Positions 17,308 through 26,739 are shown, counted from the first letter of the stretch. The stretch is 64,000 nt of DNA from Roseobacter sp. CCS2 (GCF_000169435.1 NZ_AAYB01000001.1:124001-188000); one strand, 5' to 3'. The notes: generated by a model from the letters alone, not told the origin. Translations and numbers: made by a program.

Positions 17308-18174
17308 ATGAAAGACACCGCCGCTGAGACAAAGCCAAGACCCCGCCGGTCGCGCCAACCTGCCAAACTCGCTAAACTGGCGCGCCGCCCTTATGAGGCC
17401 GAAAAAGCCGAATTACAGGCCGAATTGCTGAAGGTGCAGCTTTGGGCGCAGGAAACCGGTCAGCGCTTTGTTCTGCTGTTCGAAGGCCGCGATGCGGCTG
17501 GTAAGGGCGGCACGATCAAGCGCTTTACCGAACACCTGAACCCGCGTGCGGCGCGCGTCGTGGCCCTGAACAAACCGACCGATGAAGAGCGCGGACAATG
17601 GTATTTCCAACGTTATGTCAATCACCTGCCCACATCGGGCGAAATGGTTCTTTATGACCGCAGCTGGTATAACCGCGCCGGTGTTGAACGTGTGATGGGG
17701 TTTTGCGAACCGGAAGAATACCTCGAATTCATGCGGCAAACGCCTGAGTTGGAACGGATGCTCACCCGCTCTGGTATCCGGCTTTACAAATATTGGTTCT
17801 CAGTCACGCAGGACGAACAAAAACACCGCTTTGACGCCCGCGCAACGGACCCGCTGAAACAGTGGAAACTATCCCCCATCGACAAGGCCAGCCTTGATAA
17901 ATGGGAAGACTATACCGAAGCCAAAGAGGCGATGTTTTTCTACACTGATACCGCCGATGCCCCCTGGACCGTGGTGAAATCCAACGACAAAAAGCGGGCG
18001 CGCCTGAACTGCATGCGCCATTTCCTGTCGACACTGGACTACCCCGGCAAAGATCACGCGATTGCCCAAGCCCCCCAGCCTGAAATTGTGGGCAGTGCCA
18101 AAAAGGTCATTCACAAGGCCGATCATATTCTGGGCACAGCGCTACATCCCGAAACGCGGCGGGTGAAGGCATAA
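17308..18174 (+). CDS. ppk2: Polyphosphate kinase 2
   Basis: This 288-residue PPK2-family kinase transfers phosphate between polyphosphate and nucleoside diphosphates. It has Walker A FEGRDAAGKGGTIK, the lid arginines in NKPTDEERGQWYFQRY, and Walker B YDRSWYNRAGVERVMGF. The single-domain length fits class I enzymes, which work mainly with ADP or GDP. The N-terminus is very basic (KPRPRRSRQPAKLAKLARR). AGGAGAGGG sits right before the ATG. A possible FNR-type box upstream suggests oxygen-linked expression. Confidence 0.94.
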   Translation: MKDTAAETKPRPRRSRQPAKLAKLARRPYEAEKAELQAELLKVQLWAQETGQRFVLLFEGRDAAGKGGTIKRFTEHLNPRAARVVALNKPTDEERGQWYFQRYVNHLPTSGEMVLYDRSWYNRAGVERVMGFCEPEEYLEFMRQTPELERMLTRSGIRLYKYWFSVTQDEQKHRFDARATDPLKQWKLSPIDKASLDKWEDYTEAKEAMFFYTDTADAPWTVVKSNDKKRARLNCMRHFLSTLDYPGKDHAIAQAPQPEIVGSAKKVIHKADHILGTALHPETRRVKA

Positions 18175-18218
18175 AGGGGCGGCTTGCTGCCTGATACCGC
18201 TTAGGCTTTAACCAACGC

Positions 18219-19444
18219 ATGACCACGCAGCAGTCTTTCACGCGACAACAAATCGTCGTCCTTTTCGTCTGCGTGGCAATCTTTGCGCTTGGTCAATTCC
18301 ACCGTGCATCCGGTGGGGTGTTTACACCGATCCTGATGGACCGGTTTATGCTGTCCGCTGCGACGGTCGGGGGTCTGGTTTCGGCAATGTTCTTTGCGAC
18401 AATTGCCGTGCAGGTGCCTTTTGGCGTGGCGCTTGACCGTGCGGGGCCACGCGTTGTTTTGGGCTTCTGTGTTCTGATCATTGCCATCGGCACCGGTGTT
18501 TTCGCTATCGCGCCCAGCTTTGATCTGGCCTTGCTATCGCGGGTCCTGATCGGGATCGGTCTGGCAGCGATGGGGGCCGCGACCCATGTGATCATCGCCC
18601 GGAATTTCACGGCGCGGGATTTTGGCTATGTCAGTGGCCTTGTTGTCACCTTGGGCGGCATCGGTGGCCTTTTAGGCACCTACCCGCTTGCTGTCGCGCT
18701 AGAGCGCCTGCCTTGGGGGTTGGTTTTTGGCGGTGTGGCCGGTTTCACGCTGGTACTGGCAGCGCTGGTTTTCCGCGTCGTCCGCCCCGGCCTGCCCACC
18801 GCTGGCGGTCAAGACCAGACGACGGCACAAGGCGGCTAGGTCACCCTGCTCCGCCAGCCTGAGTTTCTCAAGATATTGGTGCTTGGTGCCGTCACCTATG
18901 CGCCGATCACTACGATTACCGGGTTATGGGGTGGGCCATTTTTGCAGGATGTGGCGGGTCTGTCCGCGGGCCAAGCCGGGGCTGTGCTTTTGTTGCTTTT
19001 CGCGGCAACGGTCGCTGCTGGTTACACTTTTGGTTTGCTGGATCATTATGCAGCGTCGCGACGGGCGCTGATTTGCGCCGCTTTCATCGCCTCAGCCATC
19101 AGCCTCTTTACATTGGCAATCCTCAAGCAGCCGCCTGTCAGCCTGCCATCGCACTTTTGGTGATCATGGTGTTCAGCCAGCAATTCTACATCCCGCTTGG
19201 CGCCCATATGCGCAACAGCGTCGCGGACAACATGCTGGGGCGGGCGTCGACATTGCTGTCGCTGGTATCAGTGGCGGCTATTCCGATCATGCAACTGGGT
19301 TTTGGTGCCATTCTGGATGTTGGCGCCGTGAGGGGCTTGGCGACACCTGATCAGCACCGCGTCGCATTTGCGGCGATGGCCGCTGTCATCTTTGTCGCAG
19401 GGACAGTCTACATGACCGCCGCCCGGATCAACGATGAAAACTAG
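18219..19444 (+). pseudogene. Degraded MFS transporter gene
   Basis: The first 206 codons encode an MFS N-terminal half (six helices, GVALDRAGPRVVLG loop) and end at a TAG at 18837-18839. Without any shift, the same frame continues with MFS-like helices (LLRQPEFLKILVLGAVTYAPITTITGLWGGPFLQDVAG) to a TGA at 19163. The final helices (ALLVIMVFSQQFYIPLGAH to GTVYMTAARINDEN) follow in the frame one base back. A premature stop plus a frameshift near 19130-19150 make a full-length protein unlikely. The N-terminal half may still be translated. Confidence 0.8.
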
Positions 19445-19746
19445 TCGTGATACTGAACGTGAGCCAACTTGAGCAAAAGATACTTCAAGCCAAAGGCCAA
19501 CGGGCAGGCCGCCAACAAAACAAGAAAACTTGAGCCTACATCATTTTCACGGATGTAAATCCCGCCAAAATACAACACCGGGATAGTCGCAACGAGAGCA
19601 ATATAGGTTGCTAGGAAATACGGCCCCCTCCGGCCCTCTACCCGCGCGGACACCAACCAGTCTGGCAGTGCTTCAAAGCGCAGCAGACCGGCAAACAAGT
19701 ACAGCAACGGCATGCCAATCGCGAATTCAAGTAACATCGTTATCAT
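19441..19746 (-). CDS. Small integral membrane protein of unknown function
   Basis: This 101-residue protein has three hydrophobic stretches (about 1-25, 46-63 and 73-93) with a short basic loop VSARVEGRRGP between the first two. No family is recognised. Its stop overlaps the end of the MFS pseudogene by four bases. It is 21 bases downstream of the DUF6455-type gene on the same strand, so the two may be cotranscribed. Confidence 0.6.
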   Translation of the reverse strand: MITMLLEFAIGMPLLYLFAGLLRFEALPDWLVSARVEGRRGPYFLATYIALVATIPVLYFGGIYIRENDVGSSFLVLLAACPLAFGLKYLLLKLAHVQYHD

Positions 19747-19767
19747 GGCGCGTTTTATCGCGGGTGT

Positions 19768-20022
19768 TTAGCCGCCACGCAACAGCCCAAAGGTCGCACG
19801 GTTCACGCAATAGTCTGGTGCCTGGTCAACTTGCGCCGCTTCAGCCAGCAATCGGTCGCATCTGGCGACTTGGGTGCAACCCTGACAACCGGTGATCATA
19901 TCAGCGTATTGCGCGATGTTGATCTTGTCTTCGTCCAACGCCGTGGACAGATCGACCTCACATGCTTTGGCCATTTTGATGACCCGCCAAAAGTGTGCGC
20001 GTGCGTCGCCTAGGGTTTGCAT
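19768..20022 (-). CDS. DUF6455-like small protein
   Basis: This soluble protein of 84 residues has a paired-cysteine motif (TGCQGCTQVARCDRLL) in its middle and a further cysteine in DYCVNRATF. This is typical of the DUF6455-type proteins common in Rhodobacteraceae, where the cysteines could bind metal or a cluster. The rest is helical. The function is unknown. It is divergent from the MBL-fold gene. Confidence 0.6.
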   Translation of the reverse strand: MQTLGDARAHFWRVIKMAKACEVDLSTALDEDKINIAQYADMITGCQGCTQVARCDRLLAEAAQVDQAPDYCVNRATFGLLRGG

Positions 20023-20145
20023 CTTTGATCCTCCGGTTGCGGATGATGGGGTGATAGCACCCGCGCTCGCACGATACTTTGCGCTAGATCAAGTCGGCAT
20101 TTCGGCGTTATGTCTTTCCAAACGGCGCCGCAAAGGACCATACCC

Positions 20146-20994
20146 ATGTCAGACAGTTTGGCCCTTCTTGGCGTCAAAGGCGGCCCCGCTATCAGGCCAG
20201 GCTCTAACATGCCAACATCCATGCTGCTTAAGCTGGCGGACAAAACGATCCTGATTGATGCAGGCCTTGGTGTTACGCGTGGCATCTGCGACCAAGGCAC
20301 AGCTTTGACCCAGATTGATCTGATCGTGATCACCCACCTGCATTCCGATCATTACCTCGAACTGGGTCCGTTTTTTCATACCGCCTGGACGGCGGGGTTG
20401 AACCGGACAATCCCCGTTATCGGACCAACAGGGCTGGATGCCTACTGGACCGGGTTTCAAGATAGCATGCGCTTTGACATTGACCTGCGTGTGCGTGACG
20501 AAGGGCGCTGCGATTTCAACGGCCTTGCTGATATTCAAGTGATCCAAGATCAGATGACGTTTGGCGACATCATCATGCACAGCATGCGCAATCTGCACCC
20601 GCCCATCACCGACACATTCGCCTTGCGCTTTGAAACCGGCGGCAAAGCCATCGTCATCTCTGGCGACACCGCCTATATGCCTGAAATGGCCGTTTTCGCC
20701 AAAGGCGCAGACCTGCTTGTTCACGAAGCCATGCTGCGCGACGGGGTCGAGGCGCTTTGCGCGCGTATGACCAACGGTGACGAACGCCTGCGCACGCATA
20801 TCCTGCGCAGCCACACGGATGCCGCGGACGTCGGGCGCATTGCAAAAGATGCAGGCGTCAAACAACTGGCACTCAACCATTTTGTGCCTGATGGCGACCC
20901 TGACTTCACGGATCAACATTGGGAAGCAGAAGTGCGCAAACACTGGGATGGCCCACTTTGGCTTGGCAAAGACGGCATGAAAATCACGCTGTGA
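20146..20994 (+). CDS. MBL-fold metallo-hydrolase
   Basis: This protein of about 282 residues has the metallo-beta-lactamase fold. The dinuclear metal motif HLHSDH is at about 75-80, preceded by ILIDAGLGVTRG; further ligands are in HPPITDTFAL, SGDTAYMPEM (aspartate) and the late LNHFVPDGDPD. The SGDT block resembles the tRNase Z/arylsulfatase branch and secreted lactonase-like enzymes, but the substrate is not determinable. AAAGGA precedes the ATG at 20146, which was preferred to an ATG at 20110. Confidence 0.86.
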   Translation: MSDSLALLGVKGGPAIRPGSNMPTSMLLKLADKTILIDAGLGVTRGICDQGTALTQIDLIVITHLHSDHYLELGPFFHTAWTAGLNRTIPVIGPTGLDAYWTGFQDSMRFDIDLRVRDEGRCDFNGLADIQVIQDQMTFGDIIMHSMRNLHPPITDTFALRFETGGKAIVISGDTAYMPEMAVFAKGADLLVHEAMLRDGVEALCARMTNGDERLRTHILRSHTDAADVGRIAKDAGVKQLALNHFVPDGDPDFTDQHWEAEVRKHWDGPLWLGKDGMKITL

Positions 20995-21068
20995 TACGCA
21001 ACGCATTGCCCCTGCCCCGCACCACCGCTATCTAGGGCAAAACCCTGATCTTAGCGGAGCGTCCCCTC

Positions 21069-22724
21069 ATGGCTGCCAATCAATTCGTCTACTTCATGGA
21101 CGGCGTGTCCAAAACCTATCCCGGTGGGAAAAAGGTCTTTGAAAACATCAGGCTGAACTTTCTGCCCGGTGTGAAAATCGGCGTTGTTGGTGTGAACGGC
21201 ACCGGTAAATCCACGCTGATGCGGATCATGGCCGGTCAGGACAAGGATTTCGCAGGCGAAGCATGGGCGGCAGAAGGCGCGCGTGTCGGCTACTTGCCGC
21301 AGGAACCGGAACTGGACCCAAACCTGACGGTACGCGAAAACGTCATGCTCGGCGTGGCTGATAAAAAAGCAATTTTGGACCGCTATAACGAAGTCGCGAT
21401 GAACTATTCTGAAGAAACCGCTGACGAGATGGCGCAACTGCAGGATGAGATTGATAGCCAGAACCTCTGGGATCTCGACGCGCAAATCGACATCTCGATG
21501 GAGGCGCTGCGCTGCCCGCCAGATGATGCTGATGTGACCACACTTTCTGGTGGTGAAAAGCGCCGCGTTGCCCTGTGCCAGTTGCTGTTGGATGCGCCCG
21601 ATATGCTGCTTTTGGACGAACCGACCAACCACCTGGACGCCGAAACAATCGCGTGGCTGCAACAGCACCTGATTGATTACAAAGGGACAATCCTGATCGT
21701 CACCCACGACCGCTATTTCCTTGATGCGATCACTGGCTGGATTTTGGAATTGGACCGCGGGTCCGGCATCCCGCATGAAGGCAACTATTCCAGCTGGCTG
21801 GAAGCCAAGGCGAAACGCCTGGAACGCGAAGCAAAGGACGACAAATCCAAGCAACGCACGCTGGCGCGCGAATTGGAATGGATGCAGCAAGGTGCGAAAG
21901 CGCGGCAAGCCAAATCCAAAGCCCGGATCAGCGCCTACAACGATCTGGTGAACCAATCCGAGAAAGAGAAGATGGGCCGCGCCCAGATCATTATTCCCAA
22001 CGGCCCGCGCCTTGGGTCCAAGGTGATCGAAGTCGACAGTCTGAAAAAGGCCATGGGTGATAAGCTCTTGATCGAGGACCTGACATTCGACCTGCCCCCC
22101 GGCGGTATTGTCGGTGTGATCGGGCCCAACGGTGCGGGTAAATCCACCCTCTTCTCCATGCTGACAGGCCAAGCCGAACCCGATGAAGGCAGCGTAGAAT
22201 ACGGCGAAACCGTCAAACTGTCCTACGTCGATCAATCGCGCGATGCGCTGAACCCGGACACAACCGTCTGGGAAGAAATCAGCGGCGGGGCCGAGATTAT
22301 CGAACTGGGCGACGCCTCCATGAACTCCCGCGCCTATTGCTCGGCGTTCAACTTCAAAGGTGGTGATCAGCAAAAGAAGGTTGGGCTGCTGTCGGGTGGT
22401 GAGCGCAACCGTGTGCATATGGCCAAACTGCTGAAATCCGGCGGTAACGTGTTGTTGCTGGATGAGCCGACCAACGATCTGGACGTTGAAACGCTGCGCG
22501 CGCTGGAAGACGCATTGGTCAGTTTCGCAGGCTGCGCCGTGGTCATCAGCCACGACCGCTTTTTCCTGGACCGGATTTGCACACACATCCTCGCCTTCGA
22601 AGGTGATGCGCATGTGGAGTGGTTCCAAGGGGCGTTCACCGACTATGAAGAAGACAAGAAATCGCGGTTGGGTGCGGATGCGCTGGAGCCGAAGCGGATG
22701 AAGCATAAGAAATTTGTGCGGTAG
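21069..22724 (+). CDS. ettA: Energy-dependent translational throttle protein EttA
   Basis: This 551-residue ABC-F ATPase has two nucleotide-binding domains and no membrane segment. The first has GVNGTGKST, LSGGEKRRV and LLDEPTNHLD. The second has GPNGAGKST, LSGGERNRV and LLDEPTNDLD. The linker contains a charged helical arm (KAKRLEREAKDDKSKQRT). EttA gates translation at the ribosomal E site according to ATP/ADP level. The length and N-terminus (FVYFMDGVSKTYPGGKKVF) fit the EttA subgroup and not Uup. A GC-rich hairpin-like run and five Ts follow the stop but form only a weak terminator. Confidence 0.95.
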   Translation: MAANQFVYFMDGVSKTYPGGKKVFENIRLNFLPGVKIGVVGVNGTGKSTLMRIMAGQDKDFAGEAWAAEGARVGYLPQEPELDPNLTVRENVMLGVADKKAILDRYNEVAMNYSEETADEMAQLQDEIDSQNLWDLDAQIDISMEALRCPPDDADVTTLSGGEKRRVALCQLLLDAPDMLLLDEPTNHLDAETIAWLQQHLIDYKGTILIVTHDRYFLDAITGWILELDRGSGIPHEGNYSSWLEAKAKRLEREAKDDKSKQRTLARELEWMQQGAKARQAKSKARISAYNDLVNQSEKEKMGRAQIIIPNGPRLGSKVIEVDSLKKAMGDKLLIEDLTFDLPPGGIVGVIGPNGAGKSTLFSMLTGQAEPDEGSVEYGETVKLSYVDQSRDALNPDTTVWEEISGGAEIIELGDASMNSRAYCSAFNFKGGDQQKKVGLLSGGERNRVHMAKLLKSGGNVLLLDEPTNDLDVETLRALEDALVSFAGCAVVISHDRFFLDRICTHILAFEGDAHVEWFQGAFTDYEEDKKSRLGADALEPKRMKHKKFVR

Positions 22725-22923
22725 GGCGCCGCCGCGTTTTTGCGAAGTTGGCGACATTTTTATTCGGGAGTTTTCCGGGTGTCTGCATCGGCTTGCGGCC
22801 GACTACCAATGTCTGGTTTGAGCCCATTATGACCGATGCTGCGTGGCGCACGAATGGCGGCAATACCAATTCCACTCGTCGTCATGTCATTGCAAAGTCG
22901 AATGTTTGGCTTAGGCTGACTTC

Positions 22924-23658
22924 ATGAACAGCTACGATGAACTCGAGCGGCTTCTAGTCCGCTGGTATGAATGCGCATCTAAGGATCTTGCTTGGGATGG
23001 TCCTTTACCACCATGGCTACGACCGGACGTTGCCGAGTTTTACAGACGATTTGGAGAGCTGACCCGCGATACTGGTTTTTTTCACATAGACGAGTTGCCT
23101 TCTCCATTGGCAGCACAGGACATTATCACTTCTGTCGAGGAGTTGATCCAAAGAGAAGATGGCAGTGTAATTTTGATATCCGAAAATCAAGGCTGCTGGA
23201 TTGCTGGGCAAATGCCCGATACCGATACGCTTTGGTCGTCGATTGATCTCGAAATTGGCGATACACCCTACCCCGGCAAGCAACTGTTCGATATGGGTTT
23301 TCCGATTAAGGAGGCGCTCATAACGCATACGCTGCACGAAACCATTATGTCGGCGGTTGATTGTGGTCCTGCGTTTGATCTGATGGAATGGGAAACGGCA
23401 GAAGAGAAAATATTGTCGACAGGGGTTGTTACTAGCAGGCGTTACATCACCCCAGATGAAGGAACCTTGAGAGTTGGGTGGACCGACGAATTCATGGCCT
23501 CAAGATGGGCAGCCGAAGAGAAGTTCACTTGGGTGGTGCGCAAAGGGGATCGCAAGAATGGACCACGCCCAACGCCGTACATGGTTGGGCGCCCAAGAGC
23601 GGCAGCGACCCCAAAAGGGCAAGGCATGTTCCGAAAAGTCTTAGATCGTTTCCGCTAG
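22924..23658 (+). CDS. SUKH (SMI1/KNR4)-like protein of unknown role
   Basis: This 244-residue soluble protein has an N-terminal pattern recalling the SUKH superfamily: LPPWLRPDVAEFYRRFGELT, then a helix, and VILISENQGCWIAGQMPDTDTLW, where SMI1-type proteins have an ENQGV segment. Many bacterial SUKH proteins are immunity proteins against contact-dependent or secreted toxins. No toxin gene is adjacent, so it would be an orphan. The assignment is tentative. The gene is more AT-rich than neighbours and has about 200 bases of apparently empty DNA before it, consistent with acquisition. Confidence 0.5.
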   Translation: MNSYDELERLLVRWYECASKDLAWDGPLPPWLRPDVAEFYRRFGELTRDTGFFHIDELPSPLAAQDIITSVEELIQREDGSVILISENQGCWIAGQMPDTDTLWSSIDLEIGDTPYPGKQLFDMGFPIKEALITHTLHETIMSAVDCGPAFDLMEWETAEEKILSTGVVTSRRYITPDEGTLRVGWTDEFMASRWAAEEKFTWVVRKGDRKNGPRPTPYMVGRPRAAATPKGQGMFRKVLDRFR

Positions 23659-23774
23659 TTGTCTGTTCAACCGATCCGGAATATCTAAATGCAGACCTTG
23701 GTGGTTATTGCATCAATGTCCGTAAAGTCCGCAAAGCAGATCTTAAGACAATCTCCAGACCTCGCCTTGTTCTG

Positions 23775-24137
23775 TTATCGCAAAACCAACCCCACCAGCA
23801 CACACACCCAAGCCACCCCCACACCAATCGCCGTCACTGCCACGGCCGCTGATCCGCAGTCTTTGGCCTGCTTGGCCGCATCGCGTTTTTCCGTCCCGAT
23901 ATCATCCACAACCCGCTCAATCGCGGTGTTCATGCATTCGGTGGCCAGTACGATGATCCCACCCATCAGCAACATCCCACGTTCGCCAGCACTTAGCGGC
24001 AGCGCAAAGGCCAGCACTGCAAAAACCGCATTTGCGACCAGCCATTGCATCAATGATCCTTCGGTTTTGTAAACATGGACAAACCCGTCCCAGGACCAGA
24101 TCGCCCGTTGCCGCACCCGCAGAATTTGTTGCCACAT
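23775..24137 (-). CDS. dgkA: Diacylglycerol kinase (prokaryotic type)
   Basis: This 120-residue, three-helix membrane kinase phosphorylates diacylglycerol to phosphatidic acid. The family core is visible: the N-terminal amphipathic part with AIWSWDGFVHVYKTEGSL, the catalytic ECMNTAIERVVDDIG, and KRDAAKQAKDCGSAAVAV, where the glutamates and aspartate bind metal-ATP. The length fits DgkA exactly. It stands alone on the minus strand. Confidence 0.95.
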   Translation of the reverse strand: MWQQILRVRQRAIWSWDGFVHVYKTEGSLMQWLVANAVFAVLAFALPLSAGERGMLLMGGIIVLATECMNTAIERVVDDIGTEKRDAAKQAKDCGSAAVAVTAIGVGVAWVCVLVGLVLR

Positions 24138-24274
24138 CTTTACCCACCTTTCGCAGTTTCAGCCGACTGTGAGCGATCCGGCCCAGACTGCCAAGGATCT
24201 GACCTGACCCTACGAAACATTTGACCGGCCCTGTGATGTCGCTACCGTTCAGGTATATGACAAAGGAAACCGCC

Positions 24275-24913
24275 ATGTATCCCACCTATGCCCGGTCTGA
24301 ACGCATCGCGGATGGCACCATGCATGCCGTGGGTGTGCTGGGCGCTGTGACGGGTGCAATTGTGCTGATCGTCTGGTCCTCGGGCCACGCGACTGCGGGA
24401 CAGGTCGCTGCCATATCGGTTTATGGTGCCACGCTGATCGCCACTTTTGTGGCGTCGGCCTTTTACCACATGACCCCCTGGGAAGGGATCCGTCCTATTC
24501 TGCGCCGCTTTGATCATGCTGCGATCTACCTCAAGATCGCGGGCACCTATACGCCACTCGTTGTCATGATCGGCAGTGGGTTTGCCTATGCTGTCCTTGC
24601 GGTTGTCTGGGGGCTGGCCGTCATCGGCATGGTGCTCAAGCTATTTTTCTGGCGCACGCCGGGGCGGTTTGGACCGGCGCTTTATCTGATTATGGGCTGG
24701 CTTAGCCTTGCGCTGATTTGGTCGCTTTGGCCGATTGTGCCCGTTTCTGCGATGATCCTGATGGCGGTGGGCGGGTTGCTTTATACGGCTGGCGTGCCGT
24801 TTTATGCCAGCGAAACGATGAAGTTTTCCATCGCGATCTGGCATGGGTTCGTTGTGGCGGCATCTGCCTGCTTTTTTGCAGCGATCGCCATTGCGACCAT
24901 GGCAATGGTTTAA
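24275..24913 (+). CDS. Hemolysin III / PAQR-family membrane protein
   Basis: This seven-helix membrane protein of about 212 residues begins with the family signature YARSERIADGTMHAVGVLGA. It contains the first histidine/serine site SAFYHMTPW and FDHAAIYLKIAGTYTP, and ends with a histidine near the last helix (AIWHGFVVAASAC). These residues form a zinc site in the PAQR fold. Bacterial homologues (TrhA-like, formerly hemolysin III) affect membrane fluidity or lipid homeostasis. The start at 24275 has AAAGGA at good spacing. Confidence 0.9.
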   Translation: MYPTYARSERIADGTMHAVGVLGAVTGAIVLIVWSSGHATAGQVAAISVYGATLIATFVASAFYHMTPWEGIRPILRRFDHAAIYLKIAGTYTPLVVMIGSGFAYAVLAVVWGLAVIGMVLKLFFWRTPGRFGPALYLIMGWLSLALIWSLWPIVPVSAMILMAVGGLLYTAGVPFYASETMKFSIAIWHGFVVAASACFFAAIAIATMAMV

Positions 24914-25263
24914 TCCAGAAACGCCCAGGTTTCAGCACCATCAAAGCGCCGCACCGGAACGGACGCAACAACATCCGGGGCGGCCAGTCGCAGGTTTACC
25001 GCCATATAAGGCTCAGCGCTGTCCGGAGCCAGGTTTTCCCAATGGGTTGTGCAGCCACAAATCACACAGTGATGAAAAGCGAGCGATTTTTGATCGCGGG
25101 TGTATCCGGTCGTCTGCCCTGTCACTGTGATCAGCGGTATCTTGGCGTATATCCACAATGCCCCCAGCCGCCGACATATCGAACAATTGCAGGATGTCGT
25201 CCACTTGGGTTTGTGATCAAACGCATAGCGCACTGCACCGCAGTGGCAGGTTCCAATGATCAT
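24910..25263 (-). CDS. GFA (glutathione-dependent formaldehyde-activating)-like protein
   Basis: This 117-residue zinc protein of the GFA/CENP-V fold has cysteine pairs CHCG (residues 6-8), CNCSICRR (about 25-32) and CVICGC (about 66-71), in the order expected for two zinc sites. Gfa catalyses formation of S-hydroxymethylglutathione in some bacteria, but most relatives are uncharacterised, so the exact reaction is open. Its stop overlaps the convergent PAQR gene by four bases. Confidence 0.88.
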   Translation of the reverse strand: MIIGTCHCGAVRYAFDHKPKWTTSCNCSICRRLGALWIYAKIPLITVTGQTTGYTRDQKSLAFHHCVICGCTTHWENLAPDSAEPYMAVNLRLAAPDVVASVPVRRFDGAETWAFLD

Positions 25264-25411
25264 GAATACGCCTCTTGGTCAGTGGTATGGAAAGCCTGAC
25301 CTGACAGATTAGCACAGTTTCCCTAGGGTCACGTCATGGTGTCACAGCGCCACCTGCAAGGCAATTTTCGCCTGATCTATGCAGTTTTTGTTCATAAGTT
25401 GAGTTTGTTAA

Positions 25412-25696
25412 ATGGTCGATCTGACAGATAAAACCCTGTTTGACGCTTTTGGTGTCGCGGGTTTCGGGCTTTACGTCCTGAATTACACCATGCTGACACT
25501 GCAGCGTGTCAAATCAGACAGCATCCGTTATTTTGCCGTTAATCTGGCTGCCGCCGCACTGGTGTTGATTGGGCTGACGACGGCCTTCAATCTGGCGTCA
25601 GCCCTGATCCAGATATTTTTCATATTCAGTTCCGGTGTGGCGATCCTGATCCGTTTGCGCGCAAGGCATCAAACCAAAGCGCAGCTTCAATACTAA
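25412..25696 (+). CDS. CBU_0592-like small membrane protein
   Basis: This 94-residue protein has three hydrophobic segments: FDAFGVAGFGLYVLNYTMLTL, FAVNLAAAALVLIGL, and IQIFFIFSSGVAILI. The pattern matches the CBU_0592 membrane-protein family, whose function is unknown. Its stop overlaps the convergent peptidase gene by four bases. Confidence 0.65.
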   Translation: MVDLTDKTLFDAFGVAGFGLYVLNYTMLTLQRVKSDSIRYFAVNLAAAALVLIGLTTAFNLASALIQIFFIFSSGVAILIRLRARHQTKAQLQY

Positions 25697-26403
25697 AGCC
25701 CCGCCGCAACCCGTCTTACCGTCCGCAGGCGATCCGCATTTGGCGGGTGTGTCCCCAGAAAACGGTCCCCCGGATCAGGAATGCGGAAAAAGAAATCTGC
25801 CCCGCGCAACGGATCAAACCCAGCCGCTGCCGCAATTTGTGTACCCAAAGCATCTGCCTCAAGCTCAAAATCCTTGGAATAGGTGCGCGCGCCGACAGAC
25901 GCGCCAAGCCGCTGCGCACCTTCGATATCTGTGGCCCCCAATGCGCCAGCCAGACTACCAATCAAGAGCCCGCCCAAGGCCGCGTTTTGCTGCTGTTGGG
26001 CGATGTGGCCGCGAATGTGGTGGGCGGCCTCATGGGCCATCACAAATGCCAGCTCATCGCGGTTGCGCGCCTCGGCAATCAGTGGGACGGTAAAGCCAAT
26101 GATTGGACGACCACTGCGATCAAGGGTCTGAAACGCGTTCACCCCCTGACCGGGGCGATCGTCAACGACGATCCTGAAATCACAGTTTTCCTGTTGCGAC
26201 CGGGCCCGGCAGAACTGTTCTGCAACAGGCTCTACCCGGCGCACGACAAATTCAAAGTTGTTAATGGCCTGCCGCTGTGACAGCCGCGGGGGCGTGTCTT
26301 GCGTTGGCTGAAGGGCTGGCGCAGGTGCCCCGCCCGGTTGGTCGACAACCACCGGCGTGCAGGCCCCCAGAACAAGCATGAAAACAATTGGCAACAAACG
26401 CAT
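25693..26403 (-). CDS. M48-family metallopeptidase lipoprotein
   Basis: This protein of about 236 residues starts MRLLPIVFMLVLGACTPVVV, a lipoprotein signal with lipobox LGAC. The zinc-peptidase motif HExxH appears as AHEAAHHIRGH near the middle, and the third ligand lies in FELEADALG. It is therefore an envelope zinc peptidase of the M48 (Ste24/BepA-like) group, probably acting on outer-membrane or periplasmic protein quality. The longer frame starting at 26523 adds a 40-residue leader without family likeness, so 26403 was chosen. Confidence 0.9.
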   Translation of the reverse strand: MRLLPIVFMLVLGACTPVVVDQPGGAPAPALQPTQDTPPRLSQRQAINNFEFVVRRVEPVAEQFCRARSQQENCDFRIVVDDRPGQGVNAFQTLDRSGRPIIGFTVPLIAEARNRDELAFVMAHEAAHHIRGHIAQQQQNAALGGLLIGSLAGALGATDIEGAQRLGASVGARTYSKDFELEADALGTQIAAAAGFDPLRGADFFFRIPDPGDRFLGTHPPNADRLRTVRRVAAGL

Positions 26404-26505
26404 AGGCCACCCCACTCTGATATATTTCAGCATTAAACTAGCATTTTCAGCTGCTGCTTCCAGCCTTGATTGCGTGATGCGCAAACCATGGCTAGGGTCG
26501 GCCTT

Positions 26506-26739
26506 ATGTTTACAATCGAACACGACTATGACGCCACCGTTGTGACCTTGGTCGACGAAGGCACAGCCCCGCTGAAAGAAGATGTCATCATCAACGCCTT
26601 TGATGATTGCGTCACGATTGCACAGGTCGACCCGCGCACGGATGAAGTGGTGCGGATCACACTATCCCTGACGCAGTTGCGCGATCTGGAGGCGGCATTG
26701 GATTTGCCCGAAGGTATCTATCAACTGCGCAAAGGCTGA
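26506..26739 (+). CDS. Small acidic protein of unknown function
   Basis: This 77-residue soluble protein begins MFTIEHDYDATVVTLVDEG and is rich in aspartate and glutamate. No motif or family is recognised; it resembles small conserved proteins of Rhodobacterales. An ATG at 26470 would add 12 residues. It is divergent from the M48 lipoprotein gene and is closed by a terminator-like element, so it is probably its own transcript. Confidence 0.6.
   Translation: MFTIEHDYDATVVTLVDEGTAPLKEDVIINAFDDCVTIAQVDPRTDEVVRITLSLTQLRDLEAALDLPEGIYQLRKG

Noticed and set aside
20079-20092. FNR-like site TTGCGCTAGATCAA between the DUF6455-type and MBL genes
   Set aside because: Only the right half matches; the left half keeps just TTG, which is too weak to call.
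21051-22757. 568-codon open frame on the minus strand over ettA
   Set aside because: It is a shadow of ettA on the opposite strand; ettA has every ABC-F motif and the minus frame has no recognisable domain.
22725-22760. Terminator after ettA
   Set aside because: A GC-rich run and TTTTT are present, but the best stem is short and not adjacent to the T run, so it was not listed.
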